Positions 27,630-37,145 of a stretch of 64,000 nucleotides of DNA are shown here, piece by piece (position 1 is the first letter of the stretch; each line of letters opens with the position of its first letter). This DNA comes from Methanomassiliicoccales archaeon (lineage in GTDB: Archaea > Thermoplasmatota > Thermoplasmata > Methanomassiliicoccales > UBA472): assembly GCA_035527755.1 (NCBI GenBank), contig DATKZX010000002.1:29277-93276 (forward strand), given 5' to 3'. The translations under genes and the position numbers were made by a program. The notes under the pieces were generated by a model that worked only from the letters and a program-made list of their open reading frames with translations, did no database searches and had not been told where the DNA came from.

Positions 27630-28051
27630 GGTGATTCCTCTTCGATGAACTTCTTTAGATCGTTAACTGGCATTTTCATTCGTTTCTTGGGCTTGGGAGG
27701 TTTTTCCCCCCGCTCCAGACAAACGAGCCCCTTCTCAACCAGGCATAGATCCTTCCATTCCTTCTCCAGTTGAGCGAATCCGGGCCGGGACCCGTGGTGA
27801 GCCCGGCAGCGTCGAATATCACCCACCGGAAAGGCGCGTATCTTGGAGAAGATACGATTGGGGTCCAGCTTTCGGACCTCCGTCAAGGTATGCCACACCT
27901 CTTCCTTCGGTCCTTCGAGCACCACTCCGTAGCAGGTCTCCTTGACCGAGACCGGAAAACCGAGGTTGTGCACGAAACGAGCGATCCGGTCCGGTGTTAG
28001 GTCTGAGGACGGCGCGATCAGTATCAACCGGGTCTCTACATCATCGTTCAT
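27626..28051 (-). CDS. Methanogenesis marker protein 6
   Basis: A 141-aa protein with TRLILIAPSSDLTPDRIARFVHNLG, VKETCYGVVLEG and DIRRCRAHHGSRPGFAQLEKEWKDL, matching methanogenesis marker 6. It has four-base overlaps with the marker 3 gene upstream and the marker 5 gene downstream. The C-terminus is basic and Pro/Lys-rich. A structural or assembly role around MCR is inferred from context only. Confidence 0.87.
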   Translation of the reverse strand: MNDDVETRLILIAPSSDLTPDRIARFVHNLGFPVSVKETCYGVVLEGPKEEVWHTLTEVRKLDPNRIFSKIRAFPVGDIRRCRAHHGSRPGFAQLEKEWKDLCLVEKGLVCLERGEKPPKPKKRMKMPVNDLKKFIEEESP

Positions 28052-29745
28052 TTGGATTTCCCCGCCTTCTTGGTGGACTTGTTCGACCTCGTCCCAGCAC
28101 CATTGACCTTCTTGGTCTGAGGCCTTTTAGATGGTTTCTTCGAAGTCCCTGTCTTTACCTTGCCCTTAACGACAGGAGCCTTCTTGGTCGCCTTTATTTT
28201 CACTTTTTTCTCCGGTTCGACAAACTCATCCAACAGCGCCTTGCGCACATAGATGACGTCTCCTTCCTGGATGTCCTTCATCATGCGATCGAGGTCGCCG
28301 ATGAATCGCCCTAGGACATTGGTCCCGTGGGCCTCTTCGCCCGTGGGACCGAACTCATCGCTATCCTCCAACCTAATGCCCACCAATCCCTTCTGTGGAC
28401 GTGACATGTTGGTTATGGCCACATCGCCACGTACCGAAGGTCCCATTAGTCTCTCGGGGTACAGATCGGCGGCCATTACGGGGTCCCCTACGAAGGTGAT
28501 CATGGGCATGTCCTCGAAGGTGAAGTGTACCTTCAGGGTGCCTATTGTTTTGTGGTCGAGTCCGGTTATCTTGCGGAAGTAACGAACCGACCACGGTGAT
28601 TCTTTCGCGTCCATGGAAATGGAGAATATCTTCTCCGAGGGAACGCCCATTGTCTCGATCTCCTCCTGTTTAAGGGCAAAGATGGTCATCTCCGGTTCCT
28701 GTTCCACGATGACAGCGTCGTCGGAAACATCCCCGACCCTCTTCTGCTTAAGACCTCGGGCTTCCAGGAAGGCCTTGGCCTCTGCCTGGGTCATACCTAT
28801 GGTCATGACACGCATAGGGTCCGGTCTGACCAATACTTTGCCTCCAACCGGTACCAGATGTACCAGATTGAAGCCGTTCGTGACGTTCCCCACCTGGTTG
28901 TGGGAACGATTCATCTGCCGCACTTGGTTATAGAAATATATCTTGCCCGCCTGGTGGCCTTTGTGCCGTACGGTGACCGTATTTGATCGACGTACGTCGC
29001 TGTATTCCTGTCCCAAGCTGGTATCCATGTTCGTTTCACAGGCACTGTAGCTGAATCCCTTTTCATCGATGGGCAGACTACCTTCGCTCGCTACCACTAG
29101 AAAATGTTCACAGCATAGAGGCGAACGTTCGTCCAGCTTGACACCGACATAGGTCTCGATGGACATGCCATCTTCCACAGGTACGGTCAGATCGACCGTG
29201 GCGAAAGCGTCCTTTGAGGTCATGCGGAGCACGACTGGCTCGATGTCCTCAATGATGTCACCCTCATCAAGACGATCCAGAACATGCCTGCCCTTGGTAA
29301 CGCGCCCAAAGATGGCGTCCTTTAACCCCAGATCATCGTTCATGTCGATCCTGGAGATTATGAAATATGTAGTGGATGCATCGAATCCACCCAGAGCGAA
29401 GAAACAATCATAGCGCTTGAAGCTGCTGACGCCCCTTGTCCCTTGAAACTCGGTGGGAAAGGATCCGAAGGCGTGTAGTCGACTTGTCTGCCAGCGAAGA
29501 TTCTTTCCGATCACGTCGTGGTAGATATCCTTCCAGGCTTCCGCATAGGATGATTCATTGAGCTGAATGATGAATTGTCCCTTAGTGGTCTTGACCATGT
29601 ATTCGTTGGTCAATTTTCGCTGGGCCTCCATAGGGCGGATCAATGCCACGGAACTACCTGGGACATATGGTTCCCCTTGAATGGCCTGGGCGACCGTGGT
29701 CCCGTCGGGCAACTCTTTTTCCAATCCGTTGACGACAGTTCTCAT
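28048..29745 (-). CDS. Methanogenesis marker protein 3 with basic C-terminal tail
   Basis: I start it at ATG 29745 (MRTVVNGLEKELPDGTTVAQ), preceded by GGGGGGA, rather than 23 codons earlier. The body matches methanogenesis marker 3, which has a ubiquitin-like N-terminus and peptidyl-prolyl-isomerase-like modules (VTKGRHVLDRLDEGDIIEDIEP; FIGDLDRMMKDIQEGD). The last ~60 residues are an unusual Lys/Thr/Ser-rich tail (KIKATKKAPVVKGKVK, then SKKPSKRPQTKK) that looks disordered. It is the first gene of the mmp3-6-5-15-17-7 operon. In other methanogens Mmp3 belongs to the MCR activation complex. Confidence 0.88.
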   Translation of the reverse strand: MRTVVNGLEKELPDGTTVAQAIQGEPYVPGSSVALIRPMEAQRKLTNEYMVKTTKGQFIIQLNESSYAEAWKDIYHDVIGKNLRWQTSRLHAFGSFPTEFQGTRGVSSFKRYDCFFALGGFDASTTYFIISRIDMNDDLGLKDAIFGRVTKGRHVLDRLDEGDIIEDIEPVVLRMTSKDAFATVDLTVPVEDGMSIETYVGVKLDERSPLCCEHFLVVASEGSLPIDEKGFSYSACETNMDTSLGQEYSDVRRSNTVTVRHKGHQAGKIYFYNQVRQMNRSHNQVGNVTNGFNLVHLVPVGGKVLVRPDPMRVMTIGMTQAEAKAFLEARGLKQKRVGDVSDDAVIVEQEPEMTIFALKQEEIETMGVPSEKIFSISMDAKESPWSVRYFRKITGLDHKTIGTLKVHFTFEDMPMITFVGDPVMAADLYPERLMGPSVRGDVAITNMSRPQKGLVGIRLEDSDEFGPTGEEAHGTNVLGRFIGDLDRMMKDIQEGDVIYVRKALLDEFVEPEKKVKIKATKKAPVVKGKVKTGTSKKPSKRPQTKKVNGAGTRSNKSTKKAGKSK

Positions 29746-29898
29746 CTTGTCCCCCCATGGATACAGTGCGGCGATAATAAGGGTTTTGCCAAATGTACTG
29801 AACTGGCCACTCATTAATTGCCGTACAGCCTTCTCAGATGTCTAGCGCACCATCATCGATAAATAATCTATGAATAGGCATAGGGCCATATTTCGCCG

Positions 29899-30462
29899 AT
29901 GAATAGAATGGAATTGCGGTCCATGGTCCGATCGCGGATCATGTCCCTGGAAGGAGTGGACTCCATGGAATTTCTCGATCATCGCCTCCGGGAGAAAGTA
30001 GAGGAGATGGAGAGGGGAGCGGAGGGCAATGGTGCGGTCGGTGGACTTATGCCTTTCGTGAACACCGGGGTTTGGGATGTCCTCACCCGCCAGGAGGTCT
30101 TAATAATCGTAGCCCGGCCAGACGTTCTCATTATATCACCTCAGCAAAACCTTGTCCATATCGTTGACCAGAACGAACAGATCATAGGTGAATACCTGCC
30201 CGAAGGATGTCGTGAAGACATATTATTGAGAGAGAACGCCTACCTGCTTAGTGAGGATTTCGTGATCTATGGCGATGTAGAGATCGTAGGCGAGCCGTAC
30301 TTTCGCATACCGACCATGAGCTTCCCGCTCTTGGAAGACATACCCGGGATCAAGAACATCGCTAGCGCCAGCATATCTACGATCTCTGACGAATACCTAA
30401 GAAATCATCTTGGTTTCGTGGGCACCAAGCACTGGACGCACCTGGTAGGATATGATTATTGA
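29899..30462 (+). CDS. Hypothetical protein in the MCR activation cluster (187 aa)
   Basis: A soluble protein whose C-terminal half contains FVIYGDVEIVGEPYFRIPTMSFPLLEDIPGIKNIASASI. This matches the end of the protein at 36490-37032 (YFLMPPVSFPELEQIEGAKNVVSCS), so the two are paralogues although the N-terminal halves differ. It is transcribed against the marker operon and converges on mcrC with five bases between stops. No named family is recognised. The position inside the MCR activation island suggests a methanogen-specific role. Confidence 0.75.
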   Translation: MNRMELRSMVRSRIMSLEGVDSMEFLDHRLREKVEEMERGAEGNGAVGGLMPFVNTGVWDVLTRQEVLIIVARPDVLIISPQQNLVHIVDQNEQIIGEYLPEGCREDILLRENAYLLSEDFVIYGDVEIVGEPYFRIPTMSFPLLEDIPGIKNIASASISTISDEYLRNHLGFVGTKHWTHLVGYDY

Positions 30463-30467
30463 GATCA

Positions 30468-31076
30468 TCACATATTTCTTTTGATCTTGGAGACGATCTC
30501 ATCCAGCTTGACCTGGCTGACCGTGGTGCCGCGCACTACTCCGGTGACGATGTCCATGATCGTCCCCTTGGTACCGATGTCCGAATCCTTGGGCATGACC
30601 AATCGGGTCTTGCAACCTATGCGTGCGAAGTCCTCGAAATCCACCGGGGCCTGACAGACGATGACCGATGGCAGGTCCACGTTCCTCATGATCAACCTTG
30701 CCTTGTAGATGATATGGTTGCGGACGTTGCCCAGGTGGATCAAGGCTAATTTGAACTGTTGGATGCGCGCTACCTCCACTGGGTCCAGTCCGAAAAGGGA
30801 ACTGGTAGAGACGTCCGGAGCATCTGAAGGTACGCCAGACCCGGCCGTGACCACGATGACGGAAGTGTCTATGCCTTCTTCCCTTAGGCCGTAGGTTATC
30901 TCGCAGACCGGTTTGGTGATGTGACGCTTACCTGGTCCCATGGCCACTGCCACCACGTCGCGGCCGCTGTCAGAGATGGTCGCCCTGTTGGCGAGACTGC
31001 CCCCCACACCCATACCGCGGGCTTCGCGGCATTCCACAAAGCGGGTCTTGCGCCCAATGGAATCTTTCAAGTTCAA
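30468..31076 (-). CDS. mcrC: Methyl-coenzyme M reductase operon protein C
   Basis: A 202-aa protein with [58 protein letters not shown] and [16 protein letters not shown], diagnostic of McrC. It is not in the mcrBDGA operon, as is common outside Methanobacteriales and Methanosarcinales, and instead follows atwA with a four-base overlap. McrC is a component of the MCR activation complex and contacts the Mmp proteins and the A2 ATPase. All expected motifs are intact. Confidence 0.95.
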   Translation of the reverse strand: MNLKDSIGRKTRFVECREARGMGVGGSLANRATISDSGRDVVAVAMGPGKRHITKPVCEITYGLREEGIDTSVIVVTAGSGVPSDAPDVSTSSLFGLDPVEVARIQQFKLALIHLGNVRNHIIYKARLIMRNVDLPSVIVCQAPVDFEDFARIGCKTRLVMPKDSDIGTKGTIMDIVTGVVRGTTVSQVKLDEIVSKIKRNM

Positions 31077-32695
31077 ACCTCGCAGACCTTGGCCTCTTCA
31101 CCTTCAAGGTCTTCCTGGGTCATTCCAGCCAGGACCTCTTGGGGTGTCCCCATTGCCACCACTTTTCCCCCCTTTATGAGGGCAACACGGTCGCAACACG
31201 CCAAAACGAAATCCATGTCATGACTGACGATGAGGAAGGTCTCGTTAAGCTCCTTGCGGGCATGGAGCACCGATTTGGCCACCGCCAAACGGGTGATGGG
31301 GTCCATAGTGCCGGTCGGTTCGTCCAGGACCACGAATCGGGGTTCGATGATCATGGTGCGAGCTAAAGCGATACGTTGCTTTTCCCCCACGCTGAGGGAG
31401 TCCGGGTAGGCATAGAGAACTCTCCCCACCTCCTTTGCAGTGAACCCAACTCCTCGGAGCACCTGGATAGCCTTCATCTTGCCCAGTTCTTGAGGTAGCC
31501 TCATGCCCAGACAGACGGTCAGGTTCTGCAACACCGTGTTGAACGGGTACAGAGCGTTCTCCTGATGCATGATGCCGATGTACTGAGTGGCGCGACCTCT
31601 TCCCTCTTCCCCGAGGTCGGACATATTGACCCAATCGTCGCCGACTCGCACTAAGACCTCTCCGTGCGTAGATGGGGTGATCCCGGAGATCATGCGCGAT
31701 AAAGTGGTCTTTCCCGCACCACTGAGCCCTATTAAACCGAATATCTCCTTTTCACCTACATCCAAGGTCACTCCGTCCACAGCCTTGACCACGCCGCGAA
31801 CGATGGAATAGAAATATTTCTTGGCATCGATCACCCGGATCACCGGCAGGCCGATCTCAACGTTCATTTCATTGTCCTTTTCGAACCCTACATCAAAATC
31901 CTTGGCGATATCGGAAGGCTTACCTTCCGCCTTGATCATACCGTCCTCGAGCCAGATGGCACGGTGGGATAGTAATTCGATGGCTTTTGGCCAGTGAGAT
32001 GTGACTATCATGGACATCCCGGTATCTTTGACCGCCTTGATCAGCGCCTGGTGAACTGTTTCGGCCGTTTCCGGATCAAGCGTTCCCGTGGGCTCGTCGG
32101 CCAAGAAGAGGATCGGTTCGCGGGCCAATTGCCTGGCTAGTACCGTCCTTTGCTTCTCTCCTCCGGACAGGTCCCGGGCGATATGCATGGTACGGTAGGT
32201 CATATTGACCATTTCCAACAGGCGGATGGCCCTTTCCACCTTCTTATCGTCAGATTTCTCTTTCATGGCTTCGAAAACGTTTTCGATCACCGTGAGATCT
32301 CCGAACAGGGCGAAGGTTCTCTGCAACATGATAGCTATGCGGCTCCGCATCATCATGCGCACGGGATTCCTATCATCGAGGTTCCAGAAGTCCACTTCCT
32401 TGATGACCGTTCCCTTGCCGCACTTGGTGCATTTCGCACCAGGGGCGGGCAGGTCGATCCAACCACATTTCTCACAGTAGTTGACCCGGTAAATGATCTT
32501 TCCAGAATCTGGTTTGTACTCCTTGTTTCCCCGCATGGCGTTGATGAGAACGGATTTCCCACTACCGCTTCTGCCGATCAGTCCCAGGACCTCACCGGTA
32601 TGAACCGTTGTACTAATGTCCTTCAATACCTGGTTCCCATTGAAACTTTTTGAGACCTTGTCCAAAATAATGAAGACCTCTGAACCGTCAGGCAT
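31073..32695 (-). CDS. atwA: MCR activation ATPase, component A2 (AtwA)
   Basis: A 540-aa twin-ABC ATPase. ABC1 has Walker [11 protein letters not shown] near residue 40, a [19 protein letters not shown] zinc-ribbon-like insert near residues 75-95, LSGGEKQRT and [14 protein letters not shown]2 has GLSGAGKTT near residue 325, [10 protein letters not shown] and [12 protein letters not shown]. It has no membrane segments, so it is a cytoplasmic ATPase. A2 uses ATP to drive reductive activation of F430 Ni in MCR. It starts an operon with mcrC and is divergent from the regulator gene at 32808. Confidence 0.95.
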   Translation of the reverse strand: MPDGSEVFIILDKVSKSFNGNQVLKDISTTVHTGEVLGLIGRSGSGKSVLINAMRGNKEYKPDSGKIIYRVNYCEKCGWIDLPAPGAKCTKCGKGTVIKEVDFWNLDDRNPVRMMMRSRIAIMLQRTFALFGDLTVIENVFEAMKEKSDDKKVERAIRLLEMVNMTYRTMHIARDLSGGEKQRTVLARQLAREPILFLADEPTGTLDPETAETVHQALIKAVKDTGMSMIVTSHWPKAIELLSHRAIWLEDGMIKAEGKPSDIAKDFDVGFEKDNEMNVEIGLPVIRVIDAKKYFYSIVRGVVKAVDGVTLDVGEKEIFGLIGLSGAGKTTLSRMISGITPSTHGEVLVRVGDDWVNMSDLGEEGRGRATQYIGIMHQENALYPFNTVLQNLTVCLGMRLPQELGKMKAIQVLRGVGFTAKEVGRVLYAYPDSLSVGEKQRIALARTMIIEPRFVVLDEPTGTMDPITRLAVAKSVLHARKELNETFLIVSHDMDFVLACCDRVALIKGGKVVAMGTPQEVLAGMTQEDLEGEEAKVCEV

Positions 32696-32782
32696 ATACC
32701 TTTGCCAACGATTATTGTCATTATAATACTTTCCCCGTTTATATCGCCTGGCATTAACAATTTGATTATGTAAAATTTATAT

Positions 32783-32803
32783 GGATGGATTATATATCCA
32801 TCC
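32783..32803. promoter_or_regulatory. Palindromic operator candidate in the atwA/regulator divergent region
   Basis: GGATGGAT (32783-32790) and ATCCATCC (32796-32803) form a perfect 8-bp inverted repeat around TATAT. A TATA-like TTTATATG (32776-32783) directly abuts it. The regulator ATG at 32808 lies five bases beyond it. The same 21-base block recurs at 61543-61563, and the same half-sites at 41746-41766. Binding here would block the regulator's own promoter. Proposed, not shown. Confidence 0.7.
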
Positions 32804-32807
32804 TATA

Positions 32808-33773
32808 ATGTCCATGTCTTTTAACTCCTATTTCGCCGGTGGTCCAACACCCAAATTTAACGCTTTTCACATTTGGAAGGCGCACCAGATCGTGACAAAG
32901 GAAGGACCCATAGGGCGAAAGGCTTTAGCCGAACTACTTCAGATCGGAGAGGGAAGCACTCGGACCATCCTAGACAAGATGATGCGGGAGGGGTCCATAG
33001 AAAGCTCCAGGCTGGGCATCACCATCACCGATCGCGGCAGACACAAGCTGGAGAATTCTGGGATCGAGGCACGTCGGGTGGACCTATCGGACCTTACGCT
33101 CGGAAAATTCAACTGCGCCGTACTGGTAAAGGGGATGGCCTCCAGAGTTAAACTGGGTTGCGAACAGAGGGATGAGGCGGTGCGGGCTGGAGCCATGGGG
33201 GCCACGACATTGCTGGTAAGCCATGATCGTATCGTCTTCCCAGGCGATGAGGAGTTCCCAGAACAAAATCTGGTAGCTCCGTTGCGCAATTATTTCCGCA
33301 TGGACGATGGGGATGTGATCATAATAGGCTCGGCATTTAGTTACGATGCTGCGGAGAAAGGGGCGGTGACCGCAGCGCTTTCGTTGGGAAATCTGAGCAA
33401 GAGGTGCTGGAACGAAGGTACCAATATTTTGAGCCAGGATACGGAGGCAGACGACCTGCGCTGTTTGGCTTTGGCGATTCATGAGCTCATAGGAAGATTA
33501 CCGGTGACCATGCGTAGCCGGAACCATGAGGGCGTTCGATGCGAGGACGGTGATGTCGTCGATACGAATTTCACCGGCCCAATGCTGGAGGAATCGATGA
33601 GGAAAGGCACCATCATCAGAAGGATCTCCACCAGTGGGCCATACCGTGGTCTGCCGGTGATCGCCGTTCCGATCATGAGAAAGAGGGAGGCCATTGCGGT
33701 CATGGCCACTCTGGACCTTGGCAAAGGTACGCCCATTGAACTTCTGGAACGGCTGGCCCGGACCCGCGTTTAG
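32808..33773 (+). CDS. DUF4443/DUF2111-type transcriptional regulator, putative MCR regulon regulator (321 aa)
   Basis: The start at ATG 32808 avoids reading through the palindrome at 32783-32803 (an earlier ATG at 32781 overlaps it). The N-terminal ~90 residues form a winged-helix domain (IGRKALAELLQIGEGSTRTILDKMM; ITDRGRHKLE), as in DUF4443. A middle domain follows and then a C-terminal region with LALAIHELIGRLPVTM, typical of DUF2111. Related proteins are conserved in methanogens, often near mcr genes. The divergent atwA-mcrC operon and the adjacent palindrome make autoregulation and control of MCR genes likely. It ends four bases inside the convergent KamA-like gene. Confidence 0.75.
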   Translation: MSMSFNSYFAGGPTPKFNAFHIWKAHQIVTKEGPIGRKALAELLQIGEGSTRTILDKMMREGSIESSRLGITITDRGRHKLENSGIEARRVDLSDLTLGKFNCAVLVKGMASRVKLGCEQRDEAVRAGAMGATTLLVSHDRIVFPGDEEFPEQNLVAPLRNYFRMDDGDVIIIGSAFSYDAAEKGAVTAALSLGNLSKRCWNEGTNILSQDTEADDLRCLALAIHELIGRLPVTMRSRNHEGVRCEDGDVVDTNFTGPMLEESMRKGTIIRRISTSGPYRGLPVIAVPIMRKREAIAVMATLDLGKGTPIELLERLARTRV

Positions 33774-35671
33774 AAGTAATACCAAATGCTGCGGTAGTCG
33801 TCGATGTTCTCTCCCCTTTCCGCCAGCTTACCGAGGAAATCGAGGATCGGTACGTCTTGGTGGACGTAGGTTGACGCCACGGCAATCTTCTCCTCCCATG
33901 GATGGAACTCATAGACCCGTTCCCCTCGAGGGGTTATGGAGATGAGATCGTGGGCCTGCCATGCCCTGAGATGGTTCTTCCCCAGGGCTGGTATGTTGAA
34001 CACCGGTTCGTCTGTGCGGCTGAGGCCGGGAATTATTCGGGCCTCTTCCTTCCGCTCCTGCAGGAGACGGGGGATCGGCACTCGATAGCTGGATGTCTCC
34101 TCCTTGCCCTTGGCATTGAAGGTGTAGTAGGGATCTATCCCGATGGATTTTAAGGCCTGTCGTAGGGCCACGGTCTCGAAGCGCCGGGCGTTCTCCATGG
34201 TGAAAACCTGTTGGTTGTATACCGATATCCCCGACTTCCTCAATTTTTTGATACAGTCGGCCCCATCAGGCGTTATCTCGTAGGTATGCTCGAAATGGGT
34301 TACCAGGGCGAATTCACGATTGGGAGGGTCGTGCACCTCGGACACTATGTTTAGAAATCCCTCATCCACCCTCATAGGCAGGACAACTGGCACCCTGGTG
34401 CCCATTCTCACCCGTCGGACGTGTTTGATCTCCATCAGGCGTTTCATCAATTTGTGCAACATCCCGTTGGATAGTATGGCGGGATCACCTCCAGTGACCA
34501 GCACCTCGGTTACCGCTGGGTGTTCCTGGAACCATTCGATGGCTGCATCCAGTTTTTCAGGAGGAGCCATGGCATCTGGCGATAGTACCCCGTCTATCTC
34601 CCAGTTCCTCTGGCAATAGACGCATATCTGGGCGCAGGTGTTGTAGGGCTTGAATATGGCTATCATCGGGTAGCGCCGAGTGACCAGATCGATCGGTGAT
34701 GTATCGCGCTCCATCATGAAATCCAAGGAAACCCCGGTGGTCCCCCTCGATGCTATCATCCCCCGCACATAGCTAAGGGGAGGAATGACCTGGGACCGTA
34801 TGGCGTGATCAAATGTCCGCAAGGGCTCATGGTCCATCAAGGATAGGTAGTAAGGAGTGATGCCGAAGGGGATGTGGTTCTGTGAACAGAGGCGAATGGC
34901 CTCGTGCTCGTCCTCCGTCAGTTGTATCAGGTCGCCGATCAGATCGGCATCGAGCAGCACATTGCGCATGTGCCAGACGTAGTCCTGCCAATCTTCCATT
35001 GAGGCGTTGAAGTAATCCATTATCCGCCCCCGGTTGGCCAAACGGCGCTCGACCACCTCCGGCAATAATCCTGTTGGGTAACGATCAATATACTTCTGGG
35101 CCCCATCTGCCATGCCGTCCAAGTAATCAGACCTTATTCGGGCGGCATCCCTTCCGTCCACATACTGGAGGTCTAGAATACCCTCATCCTTGTATATCCC
35201 TGACTCGGCGCGGGTCCCCTTCAATACGTTGGCCATGTCGTAAAGGAAGGCCGGGTGACCGACGGTATGACCATCAGAACGAGATAGGTCGAAGAGGTGG
35301 GAGATTACCGATACACCGCTCAACTCCTCGTTCCTAGGGGAGAAGTAATTGCGCATGATCCTGATGCAAATAAGGGCGTTCGATCTCTCAAGAGCCTCGG
35401 TGTGGAATTCCCTGGAGTGATACCTCTCCTCTCTTCGCACTAACAATCTCAAGACCGCTTTGCGCGCCTGTTCGATCTCTCTGGATCGGGTCAGAATTCC
35501 ATGCAGCTCCGGGTCTGCGTCCCAAAGCACTTTGTTCCCGATCAGAGTTCCAAAGGTATCTTCGGTCCTCTTTGTACTACCATCTGTAGAATATGGCCTT
35601 TTCTTCCCTGGTGTAGCCTTTTTGTTCATGAAATATCCTAGATCGCCCAGGAATTGTTGAAAAGGGATCAT
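33770..35671 (-). CDS. KamA-family radical SAM protein (633 aa)
   Basis: The radical SAM motif CAQICVYCQRNWE (CxxxCxxC, CAQICVYC) lies near residue 355 and VTGGDPAI follows it, as in lysine 2,3-aminomutase-type enzymes. The 350-residue N-terminal extension is longer than in KamA itself (about 400-460 aa), so it belongs to a longer KamA-like subfamily of unknown substrate. Methanogens make N-epsilon-acetyl-beta-lysine as an osmolyte with a KamA/YodP pair, but no acetyltransferase gene adjoins. It overlaps the regulator gene by four bases tail to tail. Confidence 0.8.
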   Translation of the reverse strand: MIPFQQFLGDLGYFMNKKATPGKKRPYSTDGSTKRTEDTFGTLIGNKVLWDADPELHGILTRSREIEQARKAVLRLLVRREERYHSREFHTEALERSNALICIRIMRNYFSPRNEELSGVSVISHLFDLSRSDGHTVGHPAFLYDMANVLKGTRAESGIYKDEGILDLQYVDGRDAARIRSDYLDGMADGAQKYIDRYPTGLLPEVVERRLANRGRIMDYFNASMEDWQDYVWHMRNVLLDADLIGDLIQLTEDEHEAIRLCSQNHIPFGITPYYLSLMDHEPLRTFDHAIRSQVIPPLSYVRGMIASRGTTGVSLDFMMERDTSPIDLVTRRYPMIAIFKPYNTCAQICVYCQRNWEIDGVLSPDAMAPPEKLDAAIEWFQEHPAVTEVLVTGGDPAILSNGMLHKLMKRLMEIKHVRRVRMGTRVPVVLPMRVDEGFLNIVSEVHDPPNREFALVTHFEHTYEITPDGADCIKKLRKSGISVYNQQVFTMENARRFETVALRQALKSIGIDPYYTFNAKGKEETSSYRVPIPRLLQERKEEARIIPGLSRTDEPVFNIPALGKNHLRAWQAHDLISITPRGERVYEFHPWEEKIAVASTYVHQDVPILDFLGKLAERGENIDDYRSIWYYF

Positions 35672-35769
35672 CCCGGGGTGTGATACTAATTACAAAAGGC
35701 TCATGGTACTTATGATTTATCAGTTTACGTGTGGATATGATTATCTGGCAGGAATGGGATTGAGGGAGA

Positions 35770-36111
35770 ATGACCGATGAGATAGAATTACCATTACAGG
35801 CCACGGTGAAGTTGGATCCTGGAGTCTGCCGACTCCCCAGCACGATCCGGGTTCGTACCGACGGCCAGGTGGTGAAGTTCGAGGTGCTCGATAGCCAATG
35901 CCCTCAGGTCAGGAACCTGGAGAAGGTCTTGCGCCAGATGGAGATATGGGACGTGATGCGCATGCCATTCTGTGACAACACCGTTTATCAGATATGCGGA
36001 GAGGTGCTCAAGCATTCCTCGTGTCCTGTTCCCTTGGCCATGATCAAGTGTGCCGAAGCCGCAGCCGAACTGGCATTGAAGAAGCCAGTGATGATCGAGT
36101 TCGTCTGCTGA
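35770..36111 (+). CDS. Cys-rich conserved hypothetical protein (113 aa)
   Basis: A small protein with cysteines spaced across its length: DPGVCRLP, DSQCPQV, MPFCDNTVYQICGEV, HSSCPVP and EFVC. These may bind a metal or FeS cluster. It resembles small Cys-rich proteins conserved in methanogens and related anaerobes (possibly the DUF6951 family, from memory). The ATG at 35770 follows GAGGGAGA. It is divergent from the KamA-like gene and convergent with the AhpD-like gene. Confidence 0.65.
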   Translation: MTDEIELPLQATVKLDPGVCRLPSTIRVRTDGQVVKFEVLDSQCPQVRNLEKVLRQMEIWDVMRMPFCDNTVYQICGEVLKHSSCPVPLAMIKCAEAAAELALKKPVMIEFVC

Positions 36112-36441
36112 TCATTCGGATAATAATTTCTTGATGGAGGGCATTCCAACTATCGCGCTCGGGCCGGCCAGATACATTGCTACGGTCAAGGATTCACGTA
36201 TCTCGTCCTTGGTAGCTCCGGCCTCCATTGCTTTCTGGGCATGGAGGTCGAAACATTCATCACATTTCAGGACCGCGGTCACCGCCACGGCGATGAGCTC
36301 CTTCTCTTTGAAGGTAAGGATGTTATTCTTGAACACCTCGTTCTTAAAACGGTACATTGCCCGTATGACCTCGGGCTGCTGTTGTGCGATCAGTTCAAGA
36401 CTCATGATCAGGGAATTGCTTTGCCGGGATAAAAAGCGCAT
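36112..36441 (-). CDS. Carboxymuconolactone decarboxylase/AhpD-family protein (109 aa)
   Basis: The helical AhpD fold is recognised by LKCDECFDLHAQKAMEAGATKDEIRESLTVAMYLAG. The ExxxCDxCxxxH motif is changed at the resolving position (CDECFDLH retains both Cys and the His). Such proteins reduce disulfides or peroxides with a thiol relay. The translation start may be the Met at residue 14 (MSLELIAQQQPEV). It is convergent with the Cys-rich protein gene, the stops being adjacent. Confidence 0.85.
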   Translation of the reverse strand: MRFLSRQSNSLIMSLELIAQQQPEVIRAMYRFKNEVFKNNILTFKEKELIAVAVTAVLKCDECFDLHAQKAMEAGATKDEIRESLTVAMYLAGPSAIVGMPSIKKLLSE

Positions 36442-36489
36442 CCAAGCTAATGAAATAAATATTTCTAATTATAGCACATTGGGGGCGGC

Positions 36490-37032
36490 GTGGACGCAGT
36501 AAAGAGGGCGATAGAAATCATCAAGGCCATGACAGGAACCAAGATGGCCTTTCCCTTGGAATCGGAGATCGTCGAGGCCATAAAGAAGATCGAAGGCAAT
36601 GTAAAGTCCCAGATCGGACTGGATGTCGTCAACGAAGGGGTCGCTCAATGCCTCAATCGACAGCACGTGATCTGCATTATAAAGGATACACGCTTCAGAC
36701 CTCCGCCAGAGCCGACCGTTCTCATGATGGGTGATAAGGATATGGTCCTAGGCACTGAGATCCTGCCAGGCATGCATACCTTATACAAGGACAAGGAAAA
36801 CGTCTGCTGGCTTGGAGACGATTTCGTGGTCTTCACCGACATGGTCCCAAAGACCAAGGAGTATTTTCTAATGCCCCCGGTGTCGTTCCCGGAGCTGGAA
36901 CAAATAGAGGGGGCGAAGAACGTGGTGTCCTGCAGTCCCTCACCTTTGGGAGATATCATTATAAAAAATCATTACGAACTAGAGGACGATCCTAAGCTCG
37001 CCAGTCTCCTGGTGGGCTTTGACATGTCCTGA
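36490..37032 (+). CDS. Hypothetical protein, paralogue of 29899-30462 (180 aa)
   Basis: A soluble protein starting at GTG 36490. Its C-terminal half (DMVPKTKEYFLMPPVSFPELEQIEGAKNVVSCS) aligns with the end of the protein at 29899-30462, including the F-[PE]-x-L-E-x-I-x-G-x-K-N core. The N-terminal half is helical with AIEIIKAMTGTK. It lies between the MCR activation cluster and the mcr operon. The family is not recognised; shared position around mcr genes suggests both act in the same process. Confidence 0.72.
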   Translation: MDAVKRAIEIIKAMTGTKMAFPLESEIVEAIKKIEGNVKSQIGLDVVNEGVAQCLNRQHVICIIKDTRFRPPPEPTVLMMGDKDMVLGTEILPGMHTLYKDKENVCWLGDDFVVFTDMVPKTKEYFLMPPVSFPELEQIEGAKNVVSCSPSPLGDIIIKNHYELEDDPKLASLLVGFDMS

Positions 37033-37145
37033 ACGATCTTTTTTGATCTTTATTTCGTGGCTGATGAGCGTCAATGACGTTCGTCCGTTTATTTTATTTT
37101 TTTAAAAAAAAGAAGATAGATGGAAAGGGTTTGTTTCGCGCGTGT

